A stretch of DNA of 16,138 bases from DATGMS01 sp040905145. GTDB lineage: Bacteria; Bacteroidota; Bacteroidia; Cytophagales; Cyclobacteriaceae. Made by a program: the position numbers and the translations under genes. Numbering within the stretch: position 1 is the first letter of the stretch; the number at the start of each line of letters is the position of its first letter. The stretch lies in the NCBI GenBank assembly GCA_040905145.1, contig JBBDSC010000220.1:1-16138 (forward strand), in the 5' to 3' direction. Below are positions 1 through 7,429 of this stretch, one piece after another. The notes beneath the pieces were generated by a model. That model made no database searches and had not been told where the DNA came from. It worked only from the letters and a program-made list of their open reading frames with translations.

Positions 1-55
1 AGCAGCCAGTATTTTTGCCAATTTAATTGGTGTATAAATTTAAAGAATCCCGATT
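1..55. repeat. 55-bp direct repeat, copy A
   Basis: These 55 bases recur without mismatch, in the same orientation, at 15396-15450. The unit starts AGCAGCCAGTATTTTTGCC and ends GAATCCCGATT. It contains a short palindrome, CCAATT-T-AATTGG, at about 19-31. This copy touches the window edge, so the true repeat could extend further left. Sequence diverges straight after base 55 (CCCAT here, AAATC at the other copy). Each copy is followed on the same strand, within about 0.2-0.6 kb, by the 3' end of a tyrosine recombinase. The identity is seen directly; a role as an element end or recombination site is inference. Confidence 0.9.
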
Positions 56-88
56 CCCATTTCGTTCATCAATATATCTGATTTAGAT

Positions 89-132
89 GGTAATGTTGCC
101 AAAAAGCACCAACTATTTTTGGCAACATTACC
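89..132. repeat. Perfect 17-bp inverted repeat (hairpin)
   Basis: The left arm at 89-105 (GGTAATGTTGCCAAAAA) and the right arm at 116-132 (TTTTTGGCAACATTACC) are exact reverse complements separated by a 10-base loop. A run of A follows on the plus strand. It lies in non-coding sequence 34 bp after the 55-bp repeat. The core TTGCCAAAAA/TTTTTGGCAA resembles the TTTTTGCCAA inside the 55-bp repeat. It could be a mobile-element end, a recombination-site hairpin or a strong terminator stem; the sequence alone does not decide. Confidence 0.8.
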
Positions 133-154
133 TAAAAAAATGGATTCCAATTTA

Positions 155-176
155 TAGGCATCAGTGGGGATGCCTA
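155..176. repeat. 8-bp inverted repeat beside the larger hairpin
   Basis: The arms TAGGCATC (155-162) and GATGCCTA (169-176) pair perfectly around a 6-base loop. It sits 22 bp after the 17-bp inverted repeat, so the two form a tandem stem pair in a stretch without a gene. Function unknown. Confidence 0.5.
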
Positions 177-223
177 CACTATTGGACAACTTTGGTTTCC
201 AAGGATGGTAAATGTATAGAGGA

Positions 224-583
224 TTAAAATTTAAACCTTCCTTTTTTTGATAATATAATGTTTATTTTATCCAACATCCTTTTTTCCGCTTCGTTGTACT
301 GGGAAAAGATTTCATCTTCCTGTTCCACTTCAATCCTCAGGTTTTTGATGGCCGTATAGCCATCCGCCCGTTGGCTTGTATCATCAGTATCCAGACATTT
401 TGGAAAAAGCCCTGAGAACATCAGCATATCTGAATTAAAGGAGTATCTTTTCCATCGGGTTGAGGTCAGGAAACTTTCAGCCTCCAGTGTAAACCAAACC
501 ATCAGTGCGTTCAAGATACTCTTTAAAGATGTCCTTGGCAGAACATGGGATCCGGTAAGGGTCAAGCGGCCCAGACGGCCCAA
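224..583 (-). pseudogene. C-terminal remnant of an unrecognised protein
   Basis: The frame reads from about 583 down to 224 on the minus strand and ends in a lysine-rich tail (ILSKKGRFKF). From about residue 20 on, the composition looks like real protein: a hydrophobic/aromatic stretch (ALMVWFTLEAESFL), then a charged helical region (IKNLRIEVEQEDEIF, KRMLDKINIIL). The first 15-20 residues are read antisense through sequence joined to the recombinase/IS91 remnant, so the native N-terminus is probably lost and the reported start is only the frame start. I do not recognise the family. A plausible reading is a host gene cut when the IS91 unit landed around 550-600. Confidence 0.4.
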
Positions 584-604
584 ACCTCTCCCCCGGTTTT
601 TTCA

Positions 605-727
605 GGCACCAACATCAGGACAATCCAGGAGCTTATGGAGCACAAATCCCTCAAAACGACTTCGGTTTACCTTCATGTGAGCAACTTCGACCCTTCGCTG
701 ATCAAAAGTCCCCTGGACGAACTGTGA
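605..727 (+). pseudogene. Tyrosine recombinase, C-terminal fragment
   Basis: About 40 residues match the end of a tyrosine recombinase: GTNIRTIQELMEHKSLKTT followed by YLHV. The H of the H-K/S segment and the terminal catalytic tyrosine are recognisable (consensus GTD-IRxIQxLLGHxSxxTTxIYTHV). Everything before GTN is missing, including the Arg of the LRHSFATHLL helix. The stop codon at 725-727 overlaps the start of the IS91 transposase frame (GTGATG). A recombinase ORF immediately before the transposase is known for part of the IS91 family, so the two were probably one element. A second, more complete but also broken relative lies at 15609-15968. Confidence 0.7.
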
Positions 728-1530
728 TGGGACCGGTCAACAAAAGGAACAGCGGACCAGCGCTTTCAGATATCCTGAACAATCACAGGGAAGCCTTTCT
801 TTCAAAAGGCGGCAATCTATGTACTGATCAGTACAAAGCATACAGGGACATTATTTCCTGCAGGACCTCGAAAACGGGTAGCCACACCCTTAAATGTGAT
901 ACCTGTGGCGATACCAGGACGAGTTACAACAGCTGCCGGAACCGGCACTGTCCCAAGTGCCAGTATGTCAAACAGCTTGTATGGGTGGAGAAGCTGAAGT
1001 GCAGGCTGCTCCCGGTAAGGTATTTTCATGTAGTATTCACCGTACCGGAATTCCTCAAACCCCTGTTTTACCTCAACCAGAGGGAATGCTACAGCATGCT
1101 CTTTGCCTCTTCGGCTCTTGCGGTAAAGAAAGCAGCATGCAATCCGGCCTTCCTGGGTGTGGAAAGCGGCTGGCCGGAGGGATGCTTAATCTTCCCGAAA
1201 GCCAAAAGGAGCTGTTTGCAGACGGGAAGGCGCTCAATAAATCCGCCTATGCAAAATCCTGGCATATACATATCAAAAAAACCTTCCGGGGAGCGGGGCA
1301 GGTGCTTGGTTACCTGGGCCGGTACCTGCCGGGAGGCGGGTACGCATAGGGTGGCCATCAGCAACGGCAGGATACTGGGCACCGACGGAAAGACCGTAAA
1401 GTTCCGATGGAAAGACTACCGGGACGGAAGACAGAAAACGATGGAGCTTAGGTGTGGGGAGTTTATCAGGAGGTTCATGCAGGGAAAAATGGTCTTCGGT
1501 CTGCCGGAAGGAAAGGGAAAGGAGCCCTGA
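727..1530 (+). pseudogene. IS91-family transposase, frameshifted and deleted
   Basis: This is the remnant of a Y2/HUH rolling-circle transposase. The N-terminal part (727 to about 1170) is well kept and carries the zinc-binding motif CDTCGD...CRNRHCPKCQ and the YFHVVFTVPE segment. The frame then breaks. From about 1183 to 1331 the homologous sequence continues in another frame (ELFADGKALNKSAYAKSW, then QVLGYLGRY), which holds the paired-tyrosine YxxxY motif. An insertion of about 17 bases (CTGCCGGGAGGCGGG region) interrupts it, and the original frame resumes with THRVAISNGRILGTDGKTV. The roughly 50 residues that normally contain the HxH metal-binding motif are absent at about 1170. The normal C-terminus is also lost. 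The copy cannot be active. Start taken at ATG 727; GTG at 724 is possible. Confidence 0.85.
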
Positions 1531-1851
1531 AATCCGCCGGCCACCGTTCTTTGACAGACTGGAAAGGTGTACCGAGGCAATGGATTGCCAGGGAAAGGTA
1601 TGTCCAAAATCAACCCAATGAGAAAGATCAGAAGTCAAATCAGGCAAACGGAAGGGCAAAATGAATCTATGGTCCCCAAATGAGGGAGAAGATGAAATGA
1701 CAAATGCCCATAAACGGGGGAAGGCTTTGTCCAACAATGTTTTAACCGCAATCTTGATAGGTCAAATTAAATAGTTATTTTTTTTGTAGATTGCGTTTAA
1801 AACACTTTGCGTTGTGTGCTATCGAAAAAATCAAACTTAAAAATCAAAAAA
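1531..1851. other. Decayed IS91 3' tail and spacer
   Basis: This stretch of about 320 bp follows the transposase remnant. A weak frame (LTDWKGVPRQWIARERY, then NEKDQKSNQ) around 1550-1660 could be more transposase tail, but I cannot anchor it. From about 1740 the sequence becomes AT-rich and leads into the MOSC gene. I saw no clear IS end or promoter. Confidence 0.4.
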
Positions 1852-2733
1852 ATGATAGCTGGTAAAATTGATACACTTTGGCGCTTTCCGGTAAAATCCT
1901 TCCAAGGCGAAAAACTTGACCAAATATATTTTGAAAAGCAGGGAGTCTTAGGTGATCGAGCTTATGCACTTATCGATAAAGAAACAGGCAAGGTCGTTAG
2001 TGCGAAAAGTGTAAAACTATTTCCAGATTTACTAAGCTGTCGTGCTGTTTATTTGTGCAACCCGCAAATTGATCAGGAAATTCCACCTGTACAAATCACC
2101 TTGGCTGATGGAACTACAGTACTTAGTGATGCGGTGGAAGTAGATGAAGTCTTATCTAATTTTTTTAGAAGAGAGGTTACTCTTGCCCGTGCTGCACCGG
2201 AAAATTACACCATTGACCAATGTCACCTGGATCTGGAGAACCTTGACCCTGCTGGTCATCGCAACGTATCGGTTGAACAAAAACTTGGAGCAGCTTTATT
2301 CAAAGAAATGGGAGTGGAATCACCTCTTCCTCCTGAATCTTTCTTGGATGTTTTTCCAGTTTCTGTCATATCTACATCCACGCTTGAACAATTACATCAA
2401 CTACGACCGGAAAGCAACTTTGATGTGAGAAGATTTCGAATGAATGTAGTGGTAAAATCATTTGCTACTGGATTCATTGATAATCAATGGGTGGGAAATG
2501 CACTTGCTATTGGCAAGAATGTCAAGCTTATTATAACAATGCCAGATCCTAGATGTGTAATGGTTACCCTTCCTCAAGATGGAATACCAAAGGATACAAA
2601 TGTTCTTAGAACGCTTGTTGAACACAATAGGCTAGACATTATGGGAGGTGGAAAGTTTCCCAGTGCCGGAGTGTATGCTATCGTTGCTGAGGAAGGCTTT
2701 GTCAGCATTGGTGACACTGTGGAATTTAATTAG
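1852..2733 (+). CDS. MOSC domain-containing protein (mARC/YcbX-like)
   Basis: An intact protein of 293 residues. It opens with the MOSC N-terminal beta-barrel signature (IDTLWRFPVKS, then GVLGDRAYALID at about 31-42) and ends in a MOSC domain. The family cysteine is visible as PDPRCVMVTLPQ, with Cys235 in the position that binds molybdenum in mARC-type proteins. Near the C-terminus FPSAGVYAIV and VSIGDTVEF fit the domain end. Family members transfer sulfur or bind the molybdenum cofactor and often reduce N-hydroxylated compounds; the substrate here is unknown. I chose ATG 1852 because the upstream extension to TTG 1807 (RCVLSKKSNLKIKK) is not family-like. There is no Shine-Dalgarno sequence, only an A-rich leader. 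It is monocistronic and convergent with the helicase remnant, whose frame tail overlaps it antisense. Confidence 0.85.
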   Translation: MIAGKIDTLWRFPVKSFQGEKLDQIYFEKQGVLGDRAYALIDKETGKVVSAKSVKLFPDLLSCRAVYLCNPQIDQEIPPVQITLADGTTVLSDAVEVDEVLSNFFRREVTLARAAPENYTIDQCHLDLENLDPAGHRNVSVEQKLGAALFKEMGVESPLPPESFLDVFPVSVISTSTLEQLHQLRPESNFDVRRFRMNVVVKSFATGFIDNQWVGNALAIGKNVKLIITMPDPRCVMVTLPQDGIPKDTNVLRTLVEHNRLDIMGGGKFPSAGVYAIVAEEGFVSIGDTVEFN

Positions 2734-3732
2734 CACTGAACATTTCACTCTAACACTATGGCTATTCACTTCAAGGCTTTCCTTAAAACGACTCATTAAA
2801 AAGAACAGCACACAATAACTAAGCATTCGGACGGCTTGAACAGCCGAGTCTGAATGCAGTGTTGAACGAAGAGGCGGGGAATTTCGGTAACTATGGGGAA
2901 TGCTTTGGGTATCATAAGACATTTTGGAGTATAAAATCTCCAGCATCTTCTCTCTAATTTTCGGATGAATCTTACCGCCTCCTCCAAAGAAAATCGGTTT
3001 CTTCCCATCATGCGCAGGAAGCACTTCTACCCGTTTTGACTGTTCGTCTACAAACTTGATCTTCCAAATTCTTGCGGCTAGGAAGATATTTTCATTCTCG
3101 GTAAACTGGGGAGAGAATGGCACTTCTCCGATATTATTACCGGCATGTACCACTTTAAATTGTTCCTCAGACTGAAACATGGTATAAAAATGACGGCTAT
3201 TGACCACCTTTTCGCCTTCTATTCCGATAATTACCTCTTGGCGAAGCCTTTCCAAAAGATCGATTTCTATTAAATGTGAAATTATCTCCTGGATTTCATT
3301 CAGTTCAATCTTCTTAAAGGCGGTATTCTGCTTCAGTTGCGTAACTAAATCCAAAATCTGAATTCCAGAATGGCCTTTTGTAATTGATATAGCTTGATGA
3401 ACTAAAATATCATAGGGCTTTTCATCGACTTGCGGTGGCTCAATAAACCCATCTTTGTACAATAACCAACAGGCTAGTGATTGAAGCAAGCTCCATTTAT
3501 CCGTCGCGTACAGAAACAAGTTACTCTGGCGGCCATCCGTCCTTCCGCTTCTTCCTACCCGCTGGATCAGAGAAGCAATACTATGTGTAGCATCTATTTG
3601 TGCGACTTCATCTACGGATCCTATGTCTATTCCCAACTCCAATGTCGAAGTACAAGAAATACAGAAATTTTGACGTTTGTTGTTCTTGGCAAAATATTCT
3701 ACATACTCCCTTACCTGCCGATCTACTAGCAC
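2632..3732 (-). pseudogene. Lhr-type DEAD/DEAH helicase, truncated at both ends
   Basis: The fragment starts inside the second RecA-like domain (VREYVEYFAKNNKRQNFCIS). It carries helicase motif IV/V (CTSTLELGIDIGSVDEVAQ) and motif VI (QRVGRSGRTDGRQSN), which identify a superfamily 2 helicase of the Lhr group. It continues through the winged-helix part to GKKPIFFGGGGKIHPKIREK. The Walker A and DEAH half of the enzyme is missing: sequence upstream of about 3735 is unrelated. Family-like sequence stops at about 2920; the last 95 residues look like readthrough and overlap the MOSC gene antisense. Full-length relatives are roughly 700 residues or more, so about 270 genuine residues remain. It cannot hydrolyse ATP and is a gene remnant despite one long open frame. 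Confidence 0.75.
2824..2856. terminator. Imperfect hairpin between convergent genes
   Basis: CATTC (2824-2828) pairs with GAATG (2852-2856) and CGGCT (2832-2836) with AGCCG (2842-2846), giving an interrupted stem about 90 bp after the MOSC stop. No T-run follows on the plus strand, so a terminator role is only suggested by its position between converging genes. Confidence 0.3.
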
Positions 3733-3808
3733 CAGACAGTTTTAGTGAGGGGCCTGCCTGTGCGACAGTACAAAGAACCGTATCCCTAAAACCTTTTGTA
3801 AGGTGCAC

Positions 3809-3823
3809 TCCCGCTTTGCGGGA
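3809..3823. repeat. Short GC hairpin between remnants
   Basis: TCCCGC and GCGGGA pair around a TTT loop in the 120-bp stretch between the helicase and hydrolase remnants. There is no T-run. That stretch (3733-3852) has no recognisable gene and is locally more GC-rich than its flanks, so it may be a leftover mobile-element or repeat fragment. Confidence 0.35.
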
Positions 3824-3852
3824 CAGGCTGTAGGCTAATGGCTCACGGCCGT

Positions 3853-4194
3853 CTACACGATTATGGGCTGGCTTTTTTTTTCATTGTCAATAAATTCCAA
3901 GGTATCTTCAATTGTAATATTACTCTCTTTTCCTAGCCAAAGTAGGTGTCCCCACCTGTTGTCATATACTTTTAAAATTGACTTTTTAATTTTGGTGTGG
4001 GCATATTTTGCGTGTTCAATATTTACTACAATGTCTTTTGAACTATGTAAAATAATAGTCGGACATATGATTTCACCAATTACTTTTTGGTCAATATTTT
4101 GGTCCAAATCGAATAGTCCCTTTTATGGTTTTAATTACTTGTGTCGTCATTTTAATAAGCTTGCAAGTAAATTCCCGGCCAATACCCCTAATTT
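3853..4194 (-). pseudogene. Alpha/beta hydrolase, C-terminal remnant
   Basis: The open part (4107 to 3853) reads IGEIICPTIILHSSKDIVV, then HAKYAHTKIKKSILKVY, then WGHLLWLGKES. This is the end of an alpha/beta hydrolase: the Asp of HSSKD and the His of WGHLLWLG are in the positions of the catalytic Asp and His. Upstream the gene is broken. A frame reading KMTTQVIKTIKG appears to continue the protein up to about 4160, but it joins the downstream part only by removing one G from GGG near 4123. The nucleophile elbow (GxSxG) is not present. A start at TTG 4107 would give an 84-residue fragment without nucleophile, so I call it non-functional. Confidence 0.6.
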
Positions 4195-4284
4195 TTATTT
4201 GGCGGCGGCTATAAGTTTAGCCGTGTCAGCGTAGTGTCGCAAACCTATGACTTTGCCTTCCTTATTCAATAATTCAAATAAATT
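4195..4284 (-). pseudogene. SnoaL/NTF2-like protein, C-terminal tail
   Basis: A 29-residue open stretch between an in-frame stop (4285-4287) and its own stop (4195-4197) reads KEGKVIGLRHYADTAKLIAA. The pattern 'xGKVxxxRxYxDTAKLxAA' is typical of the last strand and tail of SnoaL-like/NTF2-fold proteins. Nothing of the rest of the domain is present. It is too short to be certain, but the match is better than random sequence would give. Confidence 0.4.
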
Positions 4285-4314
4285 CTAATTATGGGCGTTT
4301 ATTTGTCAAGTATT

Positions 4315-4611
4315 TCAAATTGCCTCTACCATTTTAGTCATTCCTTTGTTTAAAAATTTAAAATTGACTGAAAATTTAGGGATATTTATGGCCGGTAATT
4401 CTTCGTCCCTACCAAATTCCTTCCAGAATATTTCGTCATATCCAAATTTCCATAATTTCCTGATGCCCTTCTTCCTTGACATGTTATAAAAGTCATTATC
4501 ATCCAATTGATCTGCCAAATCATTATAAAGGTTGATGAAGTTTATGGATTCGTTAATTGATGCTTTATTAAATCCGCTCCCAGTCTTTAATAAGGTCGAG
4601 ATGGTATTCGG
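4315..4611 (-). pseudogene. Unrecognised protein tail
   Basis: An open minus-strand frame ends at 4315. From about 4560 on it looks like real coding sequence: SINESINFINLYNDLADQL, then GIRKLWKFGYDEIFWKEFG, then LPAINIPKFSVNF. It is rich in aromatic and charged residues and hydrophilic, with no membrane segment. There is no start codon with a plausible leader; the first 15-20 codons overlap another broken frame (4568-4803). I do not recognise the family. It could be a separate gene's 3' end, or the end of the same decayed gene after a frameshift near 4572. Confidence 0.35.
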
Positions 4612-4803
4612 TCACTGAGGTGGGATCTAAACCGGAATGCCTCTTTTGAATGCCTCCGCAGAACAATACAGGCTTAGCCCATCCTTTTTCATGTAGTCTT
4701 TACCATCGGTACTGAAAATAACCACATGGTCAAATCCCAGAGCAATGGCCATCTCTTTGCCTTTAATAAAATGAATGCTTTTGCCTGTTTGATAATAATT
4801 AGT
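4568..4803 (-). pseudogene. Possible AstE/aspartoacylase-like remnant, frameshifted
   Basis: One frame (4803 to 4627) reads FIKGKEMAIALGFDHVVIF, then DGLSLYCSAEAFKRGIPV and a stop. A second frame continues with SGLDPTSVTEYHLDLIKDW and stops at 4568-4570. Together they resemble the C-terminal half of M14-fold succinylglutamate desuccinylase/aspartoacylase proteins (ALGFDxVV, then an aliphatic helix ending RGIPV, then DPxSVxxH). The segment that should follow RGIPV (roughly ITVExG) is missing. An alternative reading keeps the second frame further upstream (GWAKPVLFCGGIQKRHSG), which fits that family less well. The family assignment is tentative; that this is a broken gene is clearer. Confidence 0.35.
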
Positions 4804-5035
4804 TTAATGATTTTCTGTCGATTGGGGTTAATTGGGTTTTTTATTGACAGTTATTGAGGGATTGTGGATGTTCAAATGCCAAATTGCTAAAGTTGAGTAA
4901 TTCCCAATAAATTACCTACTTGTCTACAGTTTGCAAGTTATCTCACAATAATCAAGATTATCCGAGCTAAATAACCCATTTTGACCAACCTTTGGCAAAA
5001 TCCAATCGTTGTTAAACCATACAACCCCACAAGCT
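4804..5035 (+). promoter_or_regulatory. Upstream region of the carboxylase operon
   Basis: This AT-rich, gene-free spacer separates the minus-strand remnants from the plus-strand operon, so the operon promoter should lie here. Candidate elements resembling the Bacteroidota -7 box (TAnnTTTG) occur as TACAGTTTG near 4925-4933 and CCCATTTTG near 4976-4984, but neither has a clear -33 partner. No convincing operator dyad was found. Confidence 0.3.
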
Positions 5036-6628
5036 ATGGCAACAACAATTACTTCAAAAGCAGACCCCTTGTCCCCTTCATTTGTACAGAATACCAATGA
5101 CTATAGACAGGTACTCGATGGGTATTATTCAAAACTCAATTCCGTAGCTCACCGTCCATCCAAACCTGGTAAAGATAAGAAAGACCGCCTTACTGCCCGG
5201 GAAAGGGTAATGAAGCTGACGGATGAAGGCAGCTTTTTGGAACTCTCTGCCCTTGCGGCCTGGGACATTAAGGACAATGAGTTTCCCGCTGCGGGCATCA
5301 TCGCCGGGGTGGGCAAAATTCAAGGGGTGGACAGCGTCATTATTGCCAACGACAGTTCGGTCAAAGGCGGCACCTATATCGCCGAAGGTATCAAAAAGCA
5401 CCTAAGGGCATTGGAAATAGCCATCCAGAATGCCTTGCCATGTGTCTATCTTGTAGATTCCGGAGGGGTTTTCCTTCCCGATCAGTCAGAGGTGTTTGCA
5501 GACCGCTTCCATTTTGGCCGTTTTTTTTATTATCAGTCCAGGTTATCAGCGATGGGTATGCCCCAGATTGCCGTGGTGATGGGGAGCTGCACTGCCGGAG
5601 GTGCCTATGTGCCTGCAATGAGCGATGAGGTAATTATGGTGAAAAAACAAGGAACCGTATTTATCGGTGGGCCGCCGTTGGTAAAAGCTGCAACAGGCGA
5701 GGAGGTGAGTGCCGAAGAACTGGGCGGTGCGGAGATGCACACCAGTATCAGTGGTGTGGCCGACCACCTGGCCGATAATGATGAACATGCCTTGCAGATG
5801 TGTCGCAACATTTTTGAACATATTTCCCAGAAAAATTATATCAAATTACGTCCGTATAAAGAACCCCTATATCCTGCGGAGGAACTATATGGTCTGGTGC
5901 CTGTTGACTTGCGAAGGCCCTTTGACCTAAAGGAGGTAATAGCCCGAATGGTGGACGGAAGTGAGTTTCAGGAGTTCAAAGCCCGTTATGGCAAAACATT
6001 GATCACGGGTTTTGCCTTTATCAAGGGATTGCCCGTAGGCATCATTGCCAATAACGGCATCCTCTTTTCCGAGTCTGCCCTAAAGGGGGCCCATTTTGTA
6101 CAGCTTTGTGCCGCACGCAAAATTCCCATGCTCTTTCTGCAGAACATTACTGGTTTTATGGTGGGCAAGCGCTATGAACAGGGCGGATTGGCCAAAGATG
6201 GGGCAAAAATGATCCATGCCGTGGCCAATGCCAGCGTGCCCAAAATCACACTCGTAGTAGGTAGTTCTTTTGGTGCGGGCAACTATGCCATGGCTGGCCG
6301 GGCTTATGACCCCAATTTTCTCTTTCTATGGCCCAATGCCAAAACTTCGGTGATGGGGGGCAAGCAAGCCGCAGCCGTGATGACAAGCATCAAAAGAGAG
6401 CAAATGATGAAGGCAGGCACCACCGTGGATGAAGGTGCACTGCAAAGGCTGGAACAGGAAATTTTAAATAAGTATGAAGAGGAGGGCAGTGCTTATTACA
6501 GTACCGCCAGGCTTTGGGACGATGGCGTCATTGACCCCAAAGACACCCGGGATGTGTTGGCCAGGGCCTTTGAGATCTGCCAACATCAGAAAATAAAAGA
6601 AACCAGATTTGGCGTTTTTAGAATGTGA
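5036..6628 (+). CDS. mccB: Acyl-CoA carboxylase carboxyltransferase (MCC/GCC beta)
   Basis: A 530-residue carboxyltransferase of the methylcrotonyl-CoA carboxylase beta type. It transfers carboxyl from biotin to the gamma-methyl of a branched enoyl-CoA. The N-terminal half holds the acyl-CoA oxyanion loop GSCTAGGAYVPAM (183-195) and GGPPLVKAATGEEVSAEELGG. The C-terminal half holds the biotin-side loop GSSFGAGNYAMAGRAYDP (409-426) and ends NPKxTR-like with IKETRFGVFRM. Length matches the family. I chose ATG 5036 as the first ATG; TTG 5009 would add nine residues. It heads a four-gene operon, with 7 bp to the next start. The biotin carboxylase/BCCP alpha subunit it needs is not in the window. 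Methylcrotonyl- versus geranyl-CoA specificity cannot be settled by eye; Phe209 in TVFIGGPPL lies close to the acyl pocket. Confidence 0.92.
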   Translation: MATTITSKADPLSPSFVQNTNDYRQVLDGYYSKLNSVAHRPSKPGKDKKDRLTARERVMKLTDEGSFLELSALAAWDIKDNEFPAAGIIAGVGKIQGVDSVIIANDSSVKGGTYIAEGIKKHLRALEIAIQNALPCVYLVDSGGVFLPDQSEVFADRFHFGRFFYYQSRLSAMGMPQIAVVMGSCTAGGAYVPAMSDEVIMVKKQGTVFIGGPPLVKAATGEEVSAEELGGAEMHTSISGVADHLADNDEHALQMCRNIFEHISQKNYIKLRPYKEPLYPAEELYGLVPVDLRRPFDLKEVIARMVDGSEFQEFKARYGKTLITGFAFIKGLPVGIIANNGILFSESALKGAHFVQLCAARKIPMLFLQNITGFMVGKRYEQGGLAKDGAKMIHAVANASVPKITLVVGSSFGAGNYAMAGRAYDPNFLFLWPNAKTSVMGGKQAAAVMTSIKREQMMKAGTTVDEGALQRLEQEILNKYEEEGSAYYSTARLWDDGVIDPKDTRDVLARAFEICQHQKIKETRFGVFRM

Positions 6629-6635
6629 ACCCATT

Positions 6636-7421
6636 ATGGATTACAAGCATATAACAATTGATTTAGGAAATGGGGTTGGTACACTCTGGCTCAACCGTAG
6701 CCAAGTGCACAATGCCTTTAATGAGGAAATGATTCTGGAAATCATTGACCAATTGGAAGCCTTAGCACATGACCCTGACTGTCATGTGCTGATCATTAGG
6801 GGCAAAGGGCCTTCCTTTTGTGCCGGGGCAGACCTCAATTGGATGAAGGCAGCCCTGCACTATACCTATGAAGAAAACCTGGACGAAAGCCTCAATCTCT
6901 CCAAGTGTTTTTATCTGATCTATACTTTTCCCAAACCAACCATTGCCATCGTGCATGGGGCGGCCATAGGTGGGGCTAACGGCCTACTTTCGCCTTGTGA
7001 TTTTGTGTTGGCACACGCTGAAGCTGTCTTTTCTCTCAGCGAGGTAAAGATTGGGATAATACCGGCCTGCATTTCGCCTTATGTCATCAAGCGTATAGGG
7101 GAGTTTCCTGCCAGGGCACTTATGCTGAGCGGAAAACGCATCAACGGTACCTATGCAGAAAAGATCGGTCTGGCCAATTTCTCGGGAGATGACCATGAAG
7201 TGGAGGCCGAGTTAAAAGAGTTGCTGGGGCAATTGCTCACCTCAGGCCCGCATGCCATGGCGCAGTGCAAACAGCTGGTCAAAGATGTGGCCAACCACTG
7301 GACATTGGAAGAAGCCTATACGAATACGGCCAAAATGATAGCCGGGATCCGGCGGTCGGAAGAAGGTCAGGAAGGGATGAATGCCTTTTTGCAAAAAAGA
7401 AAACCCAACTGGATGGAATAG
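6636..7421 (+). CDS. Enoyl-CoA hydratase, methylglutaconyl-CoA type
   Basis: A 261-residue crotonase-fold protein. The CoA/oxyanion motifs are intact: GPSFCAGADLNWM near 60-73 and HGAAIGGANGL near 106-116. The segment IPACISPYV (from Pro143) matches the 'PAxISPYV' form of bacterial 3-methylglutaconyl-CoA and isohexenylglutaconyl-CoA hydratases, not the PGAGGTQRL form of ordinary enoyl-CoA hydratases. It should hydrate the product of the carboxylase encoded just upstream, giving HMG-CoA or its isohexenyl analogue. ATG 6636 (MDYKHITIDLGNGV) was chosen over the upstream in-frame codon at 6609, which lies inside the carboxylase gene. Spacing is 7 bp upstream and 8 bp downstream, so translation is probably coupled. 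Confidence 0.88.
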   Translation: MDYKHITIDLGNGVGTLWLNRSQVHNAFNEEMILEIIDQLEALAHDPDCHVLIIRGKGPSFCAGADLNWMKAALHYTYEENLDESLNLSKCFYLIYTFPKPTIAIVHGAAIGGANGLLSPCDFVLAHAEAVFSLSEVKIGIIPACISPYVIKRIGEFPARALMLSGKRINGTYAEKIGLANFSGDDHEVEAELKELLGQLLTSGPHAMAQCKQLVKDVANHWTLEEAYTNTAKMIAGIRRSEEGQEGMNAFLQKRKPNWME

Positions 7422-7429
7422 GTACGGCC

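Noticed and set aside
1273..1737. Minus-strand frame of 154 codons over the IS91 remnant
   Set aside because: Antisense to transposase homology that is recognisable on the plus strand; Pro/Ser/Leu-rich shadow composition.
1807..1851. N-terminal extension of the MOSC gene from TTG
   Set aside because: The extra 15 residues are not family-like and the ATG at 1852 starts exactly where MOSC homology begins.
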